Counted from the first letter of the stretch, positions 34,369 through 43,383 are shown. The stretch: DNA of 64,000 nucleotides from Cohnella sp. SGD-V74 (GCF_003001675.1 NZ_PVYW01000014.1:179700-243699); one strand, 5' to 3'. Notes: generated by a model from the sequence alone, not told the origin. Numbers and translations: made by a program.

Positions 34369-35262
34369 TCATGATTTCTTCTGCTTCAGCTTCACGCGAG
34401 GGTCGAGAAAGTCCCGCAAGCCGTCCCCCAGCAGATTCAAGCCGAGAACGGACAAAATGATGAATACGCCTGGGAACACGACCATCCACCACGCCTTGTA
34501 GATGACCAGCTTGCCCGCATGGAGAATGTTGCCCCAGCTCGCTTCCGGAGCCGGAATGCCCGCCCCGAGGAAGCTCAGCGCCGCTTCGGAAATGATCGCC
34601 TCCGCGAAGACGAACGTCGCTTGCACGAGCAGCGGAGACAGCGTGTTGACGGCGATATGCTTCCAGAGAATGCGAGAGTCGCTCGCCCCTTGGGCGTGCA
34701 TCGCTTCGATATAGGTCTGCTCCCGGACGACGAGCGCCGACGAGCGGACGACCCGGGCGATGTTCGGCGTAAATACGATCGTCAGCGCGATAATGACGTT
34801 CATCGCGGACGCGCCCAGCGCAGCCATCAGAGCGATGGCGAGCAGCACGCCGGGAATGGCGATCAAGCCGTCGCAGATGCGCATTAAAATATGATCCAGT
34901 GTCTTGTAGTAGCTGGCGTAAATTCCGATCACAAGGCCGAGCAGCGAGGACAGCAGCGATACGACCAAGCCTACGCTGAGGGAGACCCTCGCTCCGTACA
35001 CGATTCTCGTCATCAGATCCCGGCCGAATTCGTCGGTTCCGAGCAGATGGGCGCCGCTGGGCGGCTGCAGACGTTCGGTGACTTTCATCGCGTACGGGTC
35101 GAACGGCATCAGATAAGGCCCGATAGCCGCGATCAAGATGAACAGCGCGAACAGGACGGCGCCGATGACCAAGCCGTAATTGCTTCTGAACCGGCGGAAG
35201 CGCAAGGCTCGCTGCTCTTTTTTCAGCCGCCTGCTCATCGCGATGATATTTTCTTTCGCCAT
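34369..35262 (-). CDS. peptide ABC transporter permease, DppC/OppC-type
   Basis: 297 residues, six predicted membrane helices. The N-terminal cytoplasmic segment is rich in Lys/Arg (MSRRLKKEQRALRFRRFRSN), and the first helix is VIGAVLFALFILIAAIGPYL. The family motifs are GTDEFGRDLMTRIVYGARVSL near residue 75 and the EAA-like loop EAMHAQGASDSRILWKHIAVN. The C-terminus reads LNLLGDGLRDFLDPRVKLK, as in DppC. It lies 15 nt after the DppB-type permease. Confidence 0.94.
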   Translation of the reverse strand: MAKENIIAMSRRLKKEQRALRFRRFRSNYGLVIGAVLFALFILIAAIGPYLMPFDPYAMKVTERLQPPSGAHLLGTDEFGRDLMTRIVYGARVSLSVGLVVSLLSSLLGLVIGIYASYYKTLDHILMRICDGLIAIPGVLLAIALMAALGASAMNVIIALTIVFTPNIARVVRSSALVVREQTYIEAMHAQGASDSRILWKHIAVNTLSPLLVQATFVFAEAIISEAALSFLGAGIPAPEASWGNILHAGKLVIYKAWWMVVFPGVFIILSVLGLNLLGDGLRDFLDPRVKLKQKKS

Positions 35263-35277
35263 GATGCCTTCTCCTCC

Positions 35278-36228
35278 CTATTTGCGGTCCAGACGAACGC
35301 GTGGATCCACCGCGCCGTACAGCAGGTCGACGATCAGATTGATGCCCACATAGATGAGCGTGACGATCAGTACGACGCCCTGAATGACGGCAAAATCCCT
35401 GCGCACGACCGAGTTCAGGATGAGCTGGCCCAGTCCGGGAATATTAAAAATCGACTCCACGACGACCGCTCCCGTCACGAGCGTGCCGAAAGTCTGGCCG
35501 ATGACGGTCAGAATCGGCAGGAACGCGTTGCGGAAGGCGTGCTTCGTCAGCACCGTCAGCTCCCGCAGCCCTTTGGAACGGGCCGTCTTGATATAGTTCA
35601 GGTTCAAAATCTCCAGCATGGACGAGCGGGTCATTCTTGTGATGAGCGCCGCCTGAATGGCGCCCAGGGAAAGCCCCGGAAGAATCAAATATTGCAGATG
35701 TTCCCACAGCCCCTTGCTCAGCGGCTCATACCCCGCCACCGGCAGCCATTGTAGCTGGACGCCGACGATCAGCATCAGGAACAAGCCGAGCAGGAAGCTC
35801 GGGATCGCAAGTCCCAGCAGCGATACGCCCATTAGCGAGTAATCGACGGCCGTGCCTCTCTTGTATGCGGCGATCATGCCGAACGGAATCGCCAGCACGA
35901 GCGCGATCGCCTGTCCGAGAATCGCCAGGGAAAGCGTAGGGCCGATATGCTCGACGATCGCTTGTCCGACGGACTGGCGCATGAAGATGGAGTCTCCCAG
36001 ATCGCCTCTGAGCACGCCCGAAACCCAATGCATGTACTGCTCGTGCACGGGGCGATTTAATCCGAGCTGCTCGTTCAGCGCCCGAATCTCCTCCTCCGAA
36101 GCCTCAATGCCCAGCATGGCGGCCGCCGGGTCCCCCGGCGTCAGGTGAATGATCAGGAAGATCGCGACCGTGACGACGAACAATACGGGAATCAGAGACA
36201 GGAGCCTTTTCGCAATGTAAACCAGCAT
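35278..36228 (-). CDS. peptide ABC transporter permease, DppB/OppB-type
   Basis: 316 residues, six helices. It starts MLVYIAKRLLSLIPVLFVVTVAIFLIIHLTPGDPA, the classic DppB N-terminus, with an extracellular loop LGLNRPVHEQYMHWVSGVLRGDLG. The ATPase-contacting loop is LNYIKTARSKGLRELTVLTKHAFRNA. The C-terminus has DLLYGAVDPRVRLDRK. A strong hairpin lies between it and the upstream binding-protein gene. Confidence 0.95.
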   Translation of the reverse strand: MLVYIAKRLLSLIPVLFVVTVAIFLIIHLTPGDPAAAMLGIEASEEEIRALNEQLGLNRPVHEQYMHWVSGVLRGDLGDSIFMRQSVGQAIVEHIGPTLSLAILGQAIALVLAIPFGMIAAYKRGTAVDYSLMGVSLLGLAIPSFLLGLFLMLIVGVQLQWLPVAGYEPLSKGLWEHLQYLILPGLSLGAIQAALITRMTRSSMLEILNLNYIKTARSKGLRELTVLTKHAFRNAFLPILTVIGQTFGTLVTGAVVVESIFNIPGLGQLILNSVVRRDFAVIQGVVLIVTLIYVGINLIVDLLYGAVDPRVRLDRK

Positions 36229-36302
36229 GAAATCCCCTCGTTCGTTGTCGAATAAGACTGGCGTCTTCGATTGTATTCCATTGTTGCCGATTCATCAATA
36301 GA

Positions 36303-36347
36303 AGGAGGGTGTCGGCTAAGTTACAAAGTAACTTGTCACACCCTCCT
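36303..36347 (-). terminator. intercistronic hairpin after the peptide-binding protein gene
   Basis: GAAGGAGGGTGT pairs with ACACCCTCCTC, enclosing a second stem AGTTAC/GTAACT. It is 30 nt beyond the binding-protein stop and ahead of the permease. It has no strong U-tract, so partial termination or protection against 3' decay is likely. Confidence 0.65.
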
Positions 36348-36376
36348 CTAATGGAGACGACTATCTTATTTCGCGC

Positions 36377-37987
36377 TTATTTCGCGATTTTCGCGTTCCA
36401 CACCAGCGGAGTTTTGAACAGCTCGAAGCCTTCCAGGTTCTTCGACGTCGCCACGAGGATGTTGTAATGCCCGATAACCGTGGACGAACCGAATTCGTAC
36501 AGGAACTGCTGCAGCTTCTCCCATTCCGCCTTGGCCGCTTCCGGAGTCGCCGCGCCGCGAATGTCGATCAGCGCCTGCTTCACGGTGTCGTTGTTCAGAC
36601 CGGCCCAGTCCGGGTTGACGGCGAGCAATTGCGGAGGAGTCGGCTGATAACCCGTGCTCGCTACGAACAGATCCCATTTGCTGCGGTCGTTCTTCGTCTC
36701 CAGGAACGTTGGGAAGTCGAAGTTGTCGACTTTGACGTTCATGCCGATCTGGCGGAGCTGCTCTTGAATGACCAGCGTAGCCGTGTACATCTCGGCGTAA
36801 TCTTTCGTCGTCAGCAGCGTGACTTCTTCTCCGTTATAGCCGGCTTCCGCGAGAAGCTTCTTAGCCTTCTCTTGGTCGGCCTGGTTGTAGTACTCCTTGC
36901 CGGCGTCGTTCGCCCATTGCACTTGACTGCTGCTCAGGTAGCCCGGAGCGAGCGAGTACAGCTCCGGCTTGGCGAAGCTCGCCAGCAGAATTTCGTCGTT
37001 GTTGAGCGCCGCGATAACCGCCTGGCGGATCGTCTGATTCGCGAACAAGCCTTCGGAGGTGTTCAGGAACGCGGTCAGCGCCCCGCCCGGGAACGTCTGC
37101 ACGTCTACGTTCTTGTCAGCGGCAAGCTCGTCGTAGCTCTCGATCGGAATGCTGTCGGCCACGTCGTATTTGCCGGTCTTGACGCCCGCGATCCGCGTCG
37201 CATGGTCGGTGACGAAGTGGAAATACAGATTTTCGGTAGGCGCGTCCTTGCGTCCGTAGTAGCCGCTCGGCTCCGCCTCGATGCCTTGGTAATCTTCGTT
37301 TCTAACCAGATGAATATACTGATCCTGCTTCCATTCCTTGAACTTGTAAGGACCTGTGCCGATGTACTCCGTAATGCCTTCCGGAGGCGCGGATTCCACG
37401 ATCTCCTTCGGCAGGATCGAAGGGAATTGCGCTTGGGAAGCGATCAGGATGAGCACGTCCGAAGCCGCCTTCTCGACCGTTAATTTTACCGTATAAGCGT
37501 CGACCGCTTCGAACTTTGCGTTCGTCAGCAGCACCTTGGCGCGGGACGACGTCGTGAGCCAACGGTTCATCGAGGCAACGACGTCTTCGGAAGTCATCTC
37601 TTTGCCGTTGTGGAACTTCACGCCTTGGCGCAGCTTAAACGTATACGTCAAGCCGTCCTCGCTTATCTCCACCGATTCCGCCAGCTGCGGCTGCGGCTCG
37701 TAGTTAGCGTTCAAAGTGTACAGCTGTTCGAAAATGTTGCCCGCCGTATCCAGCGCTACGGCCGATACCGTGATCGCGGTATCCAATGTCGGAGGCTGCG
37801 CCGTGAGGGCGATGTTCAGTTCGTTCTTATATTCCTTGGCATTCTGCTCCTGAGACGGGCTGGCGCTGCCGGCCGGACTCTGCGAAGCATTCTGGCCGCC
37901 GCTGTTCGAATTGTCTTTACTGCATGCGGCCAGCACCGTTGTTAACAATAATACCAATGCCAGCAAGCTGATCTTGTTGAATTTCAT
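36377..37987 (-). CDS. peptide-binding lipoprotein of the ABC transporter (family 5 solute-binding)
   Basis: 536 residues. The lipobox is LLLTTVLAAC (C22), followed by a Ser/Asn/Gly linker. The SBP_bac_5 signature region is present: YTFKLRQGVKFHNGKEMTSEDVVASMNRW, with GTGPYKFKEWKQDQYIHLVRNEDY later. It presents peptides, or another family-5 ligand such as nickel or glycosides, to the DppBC-type pore. It heads the operon binding protein - DppB - DppC - OppD - OppF - OsmC. A good promoter lies upstream. Confidence 0.94.
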   Translation of the reverse strand: MKFNKISLLALVLLLTTVLAACSKDNSNSGGQNASQSPAGSASPSQEQNAKEYKNELNIALTAQPPTLDTAITVSAVALDTAGNIFEQLYTLNANYEPQPQLAESVEISEDGLTYTFKLRQGVKFHNGKEMTSEDVVASMNRWLTTSSRAKVLLTNAKFEAVDAYTVKLTVEKAASDVLILIASQAQFPSILPKEIVESAPPEGITEYIGTGPYKFKEWKQDQYIHLVRNEDYQGIEAEPSGYYGRKDAPTENLYFHFVTDHATRIAGVKTGKYDVADSIPIESYDELAADKNVDVQTFPGGALTAFLNTSEGLFANQTIRQAVIAALNNDEILLASFAKPELYSLAPGYLSSSQVQWANDAGKEYYNQADQEKAKKLLAEAGYNGEEVTLLTTKDYAEMYTATLVIQEQLRQIGMNVKVDNFDFPTFLETKNDRSKWDLFVASTGYQPTPPQLLAVNPDWAGLNNDTVKQALIDIRGAATPEAAKAEWEKLQQFLYEFGSSTVIGHYNILVATSKNLEGFELFKTPLVWNAKIAK

Positions 37988-38066
37988 TCTGTCGTTCTCC
38001 CCCTGGTCGTGATGCGGAATTTTCGGAATTTTTAGAAAACATACTATTCCGAGTTGATATAATGGA

Positions 38067-38095
38067 ATACTAAATCATTTTACTGGGGTTGTCAA
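38067..38095 (-). promoter_or_regulatory. sigma-A-type promoter of the peptide-transport operon
   Basis: Minus strand: TTGACA (38090-38095), 17-bp spacer, TAGTAT (38067-38072). This leaves a leader of about 70 nt before the ATG at 37987. Confidence 0.75.
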
Positions 38096-38105
38096 CGACA
38101 AAAAT

Positions 38106-38131
38106 AGCCCAATCCTCATAGGACTTGGGCT
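38106..38131. other. AGCCCAA/TTGGGCT hairpin upstream of the peptide-operon promoter
   Basis: A 7-bp stem (38106-38112 with 38125-38131) flanked by AAAAAT and TTTAAG. It resembles a bidirectional terminator but sits between two divergent genes, so it has no obvious transcript to end. It may insulate the promoters or be a relic. Confidence 0.4.
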
Positions 38132-38177
38132 TTAAGCGCGCCGGCGGGTCCGGACTCGTCAACAATTTTTTTAATCC

Positions 38178-38193
38178 TGACAAACAGATGTCA
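38178..38193 (+). promoter_or_regulatory. operator-like palindrome upstream of the MFS gene
   Basis: TGACA-AACAGA-TGTCA, perfect 5-bp arms, 75 bp before the MFS start. The WYL regulator two genes along is a candidate binder. Short, so low confidence. Confidence 0.35.
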
Positions 38194-38267
38194 ACAAAGA
38201 GCGGTTATGATGATTTCAGACGGCGGGTTCGCCGGTTCACTTAATCGCGAAGGGAATGGAACATCTC

Positions 38268-39800
38268 ATGAGTAAAGAGAAAAATAAAGTCGGGTTCATT
38301 ATGGCGGGGCTTCTGCTCTCCATCCTCATGGCGTCGATGGACAACACGATCGTGGCTACGGCCATGGGAACGATCGTCGGGGAGATGGGCGGGCTTGACA
38401 AATTCGTCTGGGTGACGTCCGCTTATATGGTCACGGAGATGGCGGGGATGCCGATCTTCGGCAAGCTGTCCGACATGTACGGGCGCAAGCGGTTTTTCAT
38501 CTTCGGCATCATCGTGTTCATGATCGGATCGGCCCTGTGCGGCACGGCCGACTCCATCGTGATGCTCAGCATCTACAGAGCAGTGCAAGGGATCGGCGCA
38601 GGCGCCATGGTATCGATCGCGTTCACGATCATGTTCGACGTCGTGTCCCCCGAGAACAGAGGGAAAATGATGGGGTTGTTCGGAGGGCTGTTCGGTCTGT
38701 CGAGCATAGCCGCGCCGATGGTCGGCGGGTACATCACGGACCATCTGCGTTGGGAATGGATCTTCTACATCAACTTGCCGCTCGGCTTGATCGCGTTCGT
38801 GCTGATCGCATTGTTCTACAAGAAGTCGGCCGCCCATTCCAGACAAAGCATTGATTACTTGGGGGCGACGCTGCTCGTCGGAGCGATCGTATGTCTCATG
38901 ATGGCTTTGGAGCTCGGCGGAAAACAGTATGCCTGGGGCTCGCCTCAGATTCTCGGACTGTTCGCGGGTTTCCTCGTGTTGGCGCTGCTCCTGATCTTCG
39001 TGGAAAAAAGAGCGGCCGAACCGATCATCTCCTTCCGGATGTTCCAGAATCGGCTCTATACGACGAGCAACGTCATCGCCATGTTCAGCGGAGCCGCCTT
39101 CATGTCCGCGTCGGTGTTCATTCCGATCTACATCCAGGGCGTGCTGGGAGGCACCGCGTCCAATGCCGGACTCGTTCTGCTGCCGATGATGATGGGGTCC
39201 GTAGTGACGGCTACGCTGGGAGGTTTCCTGATGACGAAGCTGCCTTATCGAACGATTCTGGTGCCTCCCCTCTTCCTGCTCGTGGCCGGGCTCATTCTGC
39301 TGACGGGGATTACGGCGGAATCGCCGCGCATTCTCGTCACCGTCTATATGATTCTGATCGGTCTCGGCGTAGGCGCGACCTTCTCCGTTCTCAGCACGTC
39401 GGCCATTCAATCTTTTCCGGCGACGCAGCGCGGGGCCGCCAACTCTACGCTTAACTTCAACCGTTCGCTCGGCATGACGCTCGGAATTACGATCTTCGGC
39501 ATCATTCAAAGCCACTTGCTCACAGGCAAATTGACATCGGCATTCGCGAGCGGCGGATCCTCTTCCGTGCCAGCGAACCTGGACTACGGCGATCCGTACG
39601 TCCTGTTGAATCCCGAGCTCAGCCGAACCTTCGACGCCGGCGTGCTGGACGTCGTCCGGTCGGGGCTCGCTTCATCGATCGGCGCGACGTTCGCATGGGC
39701 GCTCCTTCCCGCCATTCTTGCCCTGGTGACCGCCCTGTTCATGAGCAATGAGAAGCTCGACCCGGCGGCGGAGGTCGACAGTTACGCGACGGCGCATTGA
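38268..39800 (+). CDS. MFS drug exporter, DHA2 (EmrB/QacA) 14-helix family
   Basis: About 510 residues, 14 predicted helices. Motif A-like GKLSDMYGRKRFFIFGI, helix-1 motif D1 (LLLSILMASMDNTIVATAMGTI) and motif C (GGLFGLSSIAAPMVGGYITDHL) are clear. DHA2 proteins expel hydrophobic drugs or metabolites using the proton gradient. The ATG at 38268 (MSKEKNK) fits AAGGGA at 12 nt; an ATG at 38256 would touch that sequence directly. It leads a plus-strand operon with a WYL regulator (33-nt gap) and an SDR. The long open frame on the opposite strand has antisense composition and is a shadow. Confidence 0.93.
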   Translation: MSKEKNKVGFIMAGLLLSILMASMDNTIVATAMGTIVGEMGGLDKFVWVTSAYMVTEMAGMPIFGKLSDMYGRKRFFIFGIIVFMIGSALCGTADSIVMLSIYRAVQGIGAGAMVSIAFTIMFDVVSPENRGKMMGLFGGLFGLSSIAAPMVGGYITDHLRWEWIFYINLPLGLIAFVLIALFYKKSAAHSRQSIDYLGATLLVGAIVCLMMALELGGKQYAWGSPQILGLFAGFLVLALLLIFVEKRAAEPIISFRMFQNRLYTTSNVIAMFSGAAFMSASVFIPIYIQGVLGGTASNAGLVLLPMMMGSVVTATLGGFLMTKLPYRTILVPPLFLLVAGLILLTGITAESPRILVTVYMILIGLGVGATFSVLSTSAIQSFPATQRGAANSTLNFNRSLGMTLGITIFGIIQSHLLTGKLTSAFASGGSSSVPANLDYGDPYVLLNPELSRTFDAGVLDVVRSGLASSIGATFAWALLPAILALVTALFMSNEKLDPAAEVDSYATAH

Positions 39801-39833
39801 CGGCGCCGGAAGTTACGATCGGGAGGAACGGAT

Positions 39834-40796
39834 ATGAAGCTCGAACGAATGATGGCTATTACGATTCTTCTCTTGAACAGAAAGCGAGTGCAGGCGAATG
39901 AGCTGGCCGAGCGGATGGAAGTGTCTCTGCGCACGATCTACCGCGACCTGGAGTCGTTAAGCCTGGCGGGAATCCCGATCGTCTCCTACACCGGAGCCGA
40001 AGGCGGCTTCGAGATCATGGACAGCTTCCGGCTGGACCGGCAGCTGCTGTCCTTCGCCGAGCTTGCTTCGCTGTTCACTGCCCTGAAGGGGCTTCAATCG
40101 ACTCGTGCGCTGAACGACTCCGGCATGGAAGCCCTGCTCGGCAAAGTCGGCGCGCTGCTCTCGCAGGCGGAACGTGATCGGCTATCGGAACGCCAGCAGG
40201 TTGTGGTCGACTTTACCCCTTGGCGCAACAGCGAGACCGAGCGCCGCAAATACGAGACGCTGCAGACGGCGACCGCCGAGACGAAGCTCGTCCGCTTCGC
40301 CTACACCGACGGCCAGGGAGGCGAATCGGAACGCAGCGTCGAGCCGGTGGGGCTGGCGCTCAAGGGGTACTCCTGGTACCTTCACGGATATTGTCTGACT
40401 CGCGAGGATTATCGGATCTTCAAGCTTTCGCGGATTCGGGATTTGCAGATGCTGGCCGAAGGCTATCGACGCAGGGGAGCGGATCTGGCCGAATTGAACC
40501 GGCGGATGAAGGCGCCCGTGGAGCAAGCGGCGCCCCGCGTCGATCTGGTGCTGCGGATTTCGGGCGAAGGAAAGGTAGCGGCCATCGACTGGTTCGACGA
40601 GAGCGAGATCGAGAAGCAGCCTAACGGCTCGCTTCTCGTGCGAACCTCTCTTCCCGAAGGAAAACAGCTGATCGGATTTCTGCTTCAATCGGGGACCGAT
40701 GTCCTTGTGCTGGAGCCCCCTCGCATTGCCGAGGAAGTAAGGAAAACGGCGCTGGAAATCGCGCAGATGTATTCGGCTTCCCAAATCAACGAATAG
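39834..40796 (+). CDS. HTH-WYL domain transcriptional regulator (YafY-like)
   Basis: 320 residues. A DeoR-type helix-turn-helix occupies residues 1-60 (RKRVQANELAERMEVSLRTIYRDLESLSLAGIPIVSY), then a WYL domain (about 140-220: RFAYTDGQGGESERSVEPVGLALKGYSWYLHGYC) and a WCX-like C-terminal region (VDLVLRISGEGKVAAIDWFDESEIEK). WYL domains bind nucleic acid or small ligands. It sits between the exporter and the SDR, 15 nt before the latter, and probably controls this operon. The ATG follows GGGAGG. Confidence 0.92.
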   Translation: MKLERMMAITILLLNRKRVQANELAERMEVSLRTIYRDLESLSLAGIPIVSYTGAEGGFEIMDSFRLDRQLLSFAELASLFTALKGLQSTRALNDSGMEALLGKVGALLSQAERDRLSERQQVVVDFTPWRNSETERRKYETLQTATAETKLVRFAYTDGQGGESERSVEPVGLALKGYSWYLHGYCLTREDYRIFKLSRIRDLQMLAEGYRRRGADLAELNRRMKAPVEQAAPRVDLVLRISGEGKVAAIDWFDESEIEKQPNGSLLVRTSLPEGKQLIGFLLQSGTDVLVLEPPRIAEEVRKTALEIAQMYSASQINE

Positions 40797-40811
40797 AAGG
40801 AAGGGTTGGCA

Positions 40812-41570
40812 ATGGAACTTCAAGGCAAAGTGGCGATTGTTACGGGAGGCTCGCGGGGAATCGGCCGCGCCTCCTCCCTCCTGCTCGCCGAGCGGGGAGC
40901 GCGGGTAGTCGTCAATGATTCGGCGGCGAACTTATCCTCCGCCGAACAGCTCGCAGAGAAGATAGCGGCCCGCGGCGGGGAAGCGATGGCGCTGCAGGCG
41001 GACGTTCTTCGCGAGGAGGAATTCGCCCGTCTCGTCGATGCGGCTCTGGCTTCATACGGCCGCATTGATATTCTGGTGTGCAACGCCTCCATCGACTTCG
41101 AAGCCGCACCTTTCGCGGATCTGACCTGGAGCTCTTTCGCGGCGAAAGTGCTGCACGAATTAAAAGCCGCGTTCGTACCGACCCAAGCCGTCATTCCCTA
41201 TATGATGGAACGGCGTTACGGCAGGCTCGTTTACGTATCCGACACGTTGGGCAAAGACCCTTCGCCCTGCATGATCTCCCAAGGCACGGCAAAGGGCGGC
41301 CTGGATTCCTTCGCCGCGTACATCGCGCAAGAGCTGGGAGCGCAAGGCATTACCGCCAATGTCGTCGCGCCGGGGCACGTGAATACGGAAGCGAGCGATG
41401 GCAGCGCGCTGTCTGCGCACGAAAGGGAGGTCGTCGGCCGGTTTACGCCTCTTGGCCGCATAGCCGAACCCGACGACGTGGCCTCGGTCATCGCTTTCCT
41501 GGCGAGCGACGATGCCCGCTTTCTGACCGGCACGTATACGCCCGTCACCGGCGGATTAACGATGGAGTGA
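40812..41570 (+). CDS. short-chain dehydrogenase/reductase-like protein lacking the catalytic Tyr
   Basis: 252 residues, classical SDR length. The Rossmann nucleotide motif is intact (VAIVTGGSRGIGRASS) and the acidic/Asn pattern VNDSAANLSS, LQADVLRE and ILVCNASIDFE follows. At the active site, the usual S-S ... Y-x-x-x-K becomes YVSDTLGKDPSPCMISQGTAK: the Lys is present, but the Tyr position is Gln and the catalytic Ser position is Asp. The C-terminal PGHVNTEASDG and FLTGTYTPVTGGLTME are typical. It may therefore be a nucleotide-binding regulator or a divergent enzyme. ATG 40812 is chosen over TTG 40806 because AAGGAAGGG is correctly spaced. Last gene of the MFS operon. Confidence 0.85.
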   Translation: MELQGKVAIVTGGSRGIGRASSLLLAERGARVVVNDSAANLSSAEQLAEKIAARGGEAMALQADVLREEEFARLVDAALASYGRIDILVCNASIDFEAAPFADLTWSSFAAKVLHELKAAFVPTQAVIPYMMERRYGRLVYVSDTLGKDPSPCMISQGTAKGGLDSFAAYIAQELGAQGITANVVAPGHVNTEASDGSALSAHEREVVGRFTPLGRIAEPDDVASVIAFLASDDARFLTGTYTPVTGGLTME

Positions 41571-41581
41571 GCGGCCGCGGC

Positions 41582-42466
41582 CTAATCAAGCAGCCCCTTC
41601 GGGACAATGCCTTCGAGAGCCGCAACGATCTCCCGCGCTTTCTTCAACGTTCGAGGGCCTTGCGGAACGCCTCCCCGTCTATGCAGCAGCATCCATCTCA
41701 GGCATGCGATTCCCTCGAACAGGCGGAGCTCCTCCGGGGGGATCGGATTTTCCTTGAGATACGCGACGCGAAATGCCGAAGCGAGCTTGTCCGAAACGTA
41801 AATGCGGCCGAGGACGAACGCCCAAGCGAAATCGTATCTGTAATCCCCTGCTTGCCCGTTCGTCCAGTCGATGACCGCGTATTCGCCGTTGCGCTCGACG
41901 ATATTTTGCAGATGATAATCTCCGTGGATGAGCCGATCGCTCGTCTCGGGAATGCGGGCAACGAGCTGCCGCAAGGTTTGTTCAAGATCGGGATGAGCTT
42001 CGATTCCAGGAAAAAAGTAGGCGGCCATCTCGTACTTCGGCAGCTCCACGCTTCCGAACGCTTCGACCGGAATCCGATGAATCGCCGACAAAATGCGAGC
42101 CAACGCAGTCATCGTCCCGACGTTCGCCTTAGTGACGGGCTCTCCGCCATAACGAGTGAGCAGCGCCTGATGTCCGCTGGCGTCGATTCCCCAGCCGAGC
42201 GTCTCCGGCACTGCGACTCCCCGCTGGCTCAAAGCCGTAAGCAACCGATATTGAAACCCAATATCCGGATTGGAGTCTTTGTTCCATCTTTTCAGCACGA
42301 AGCTGTCCCGCTCCGTATCGATTCTCGTAACTTCGGCCTCGAAGCCTTGATTCATGCCGCGAACGGATAAGGTCCCGGGCTGCGCCAGCAGCTCTTCCAG
42401 CGCCGGGGTTCCGTCCGCCCAGCGAATGCTCTCTACCGGATTGCTCAACGCTCTCTTCCTTCCCAT
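41582..42466 (-). CDS. aminoglycoside phosphotransferase (APH)-fold kinase
   Basis: 294 residues. The kinase-like fold is shown by FVLKRWNKD (ATP-binding Lys), LIHGDYHLQNIV (catalytic Asp and Asn) and YAVIDWTNGQAGDYRYDFAWA (metal-binding Asp). The family phosphorylates hydroxyls on antibiotics, choline, homoserine or sugars, and the substrate is not evident here. The ATG at 42466 overlaps the phosphotriesterase stop as TAATG, with GAGG at 5 nt, so the two are coupled; a TTG at 42448 with AAGGAAGAG is an alternative start. The frame open beyond 42466 is the neighbour's shadow. Confidence 0.88.
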   Translation of the reverse strand: MGRKRALSNPVESIRWADGTPALEELLAQPGTLSVRGMNQGFEAEVTRIDTERDSFVLKRWNKDSNPDIGFQYRLLTALSQRGVAVPETLGWGIDASGHQALLTRYGGEPVTKANVGTMTALARILSAIHRIPVEAFGSVELPKYEMAAYFFPGIEAHPDLEQTLRQLVARIPETSDRLIHGDYHLQNIVERNGEYAVIDWTNGQAGDYRYDFAWAFVLGRIYVSDKLASAFRVAYLKENPIPPEELRLFEGIACLRWMLLHRRGGVPQGPRTLKKAREIVAALEGIVPKGLLD

Positions 42467-43383
42467 TATTTCCTCAAACTCATCGCTTCGAAAGCATGGC
42501 GAGTCACGCAGCGCTCCAGCCAGGCCGCGTCCAGCCCCTGCTCCGCCGCGAAGGGAAAGAAATCGGTAAACAGTCGGTGGTAAGGCTTCAATTCCCCGCC
42601 GCGCTCCTCTCCGACCGTGTACCATCCCGTATCCTGCGACAGCAATATCCGATCTCCGACGCCCAGTTCGATCAACCGCCGGAGCAGCTCCGCATGCTTG
42701 TCGTATGTGCCCGGCAAGATGGAATCGATGGAAATCCACATTCCTTGGGCAGCCAGCCTCTGAGGAACGGTCAGATCGCTGGAAGATTGCGCATGAATCC
42801 AAATGAAACGTTCCCGGTCGAATCCCGCCTCTTCCATCAACCGCGCGGCATGCGCGGCGACATCGTCCCCGATCGTATGGCACTGGATCGGAAGCCCGGT
42901 ATCCAGCGATGCGCGCATCGCCGCTCTCAAAATCTTCTGCTGGGTATCGTCGATGGCCGTTCCGTCGTTCAGCGCGATCTTGATAAAACCGGGATACACG
43001 CCGCTGTCCCCGATCCCGCGCTCCGCTTCGCGAACCCACCGGGCGGCCAGCTCCCGCTCGTCTTCCCGATAGACGAACGGCGCCAAATAAGGCTTCTTGT
43101 AATAACCCGTGTTGGCGATAATGCGAACTCCCGTCCGCTCGGAAAGGCGCTTCAACACGTAAGGGTCCCGTCCCAAAAATTCCGGCGCGCAATCGACGAA
43201 AGTCGAGCAGCCCGCCTTCTTAAGCTCCAGCAAGTAAGGCTCGACTTCCGCGACAACCTCGTCCGCATCGTAATCCTCCGGAGTCAGCTTCCCGTCTTCG
43301 ACGAATCCGACCATGACGTGCTCGTGCTCCAGAATCCGTCCCGCTTCTTCTTCCCCGATCATGCCCGTAACGGTGCGCAGCAT
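42466..43383 (-). CDS. phosphotriesterase-family metal-dependent hydrolase
   Basis: 305 residues. An amidohydrolase-type TIM barrel with a binuclear metal site: LEHEHVMV (H20, H22), GFIKIAL (the Lys that is carbamylated), PIQCHTIGDD, IWIHAQSSS and LLSQDTGWY (final Asp). Relatives are lactonases, phosphotriesterases or sugar-lactone hydrolases. I chose the ATG at 43383 because GGAGG lies 7 nt upstream; an ATG at 43419 and the longer open frame lack one. It is coupled to the APH-fold kinase downstream. A hydrolase plus kinase pair suggests stepwise breakdown of a sugar lactone or phosphorylated compound; this is inference. Confidence 0.88.
   Translation of the reverse strand: MLRTVTGMIGEEEAGRILEHEHVMVGFVEDGKLTPEDYDADEVVAEVEPYLLELKKAGCSTFVDCAPEFLGRDPYVLKRLSERTGVRIIANTGYYKKPYLAPFVYREDERELAARWVREAERGIGDSGVYPGFIKIALNDGTAIDDTQQKILRAAMRASLDTGLPIQCHTIGDDVAAHAARLMEEAGFDRERFIWIHAQSSSDLTVPQRLAAQGMWISIDSILPGTYDKHAELLRRLIELGVGDRILLSQDTGWYTVGEERGGELKPYHRLFTDFFPFAAEQGLDAAWLERCVTRHAFEAMSLRK

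Noticed and set aside
38241..39515. 424-residue His/Asp/Arg-rich protein opposite the MFS gene
   Set aside because: It is exactly antisense to a well-supported transporter gene, has antisense-type composition and no ribosome site.
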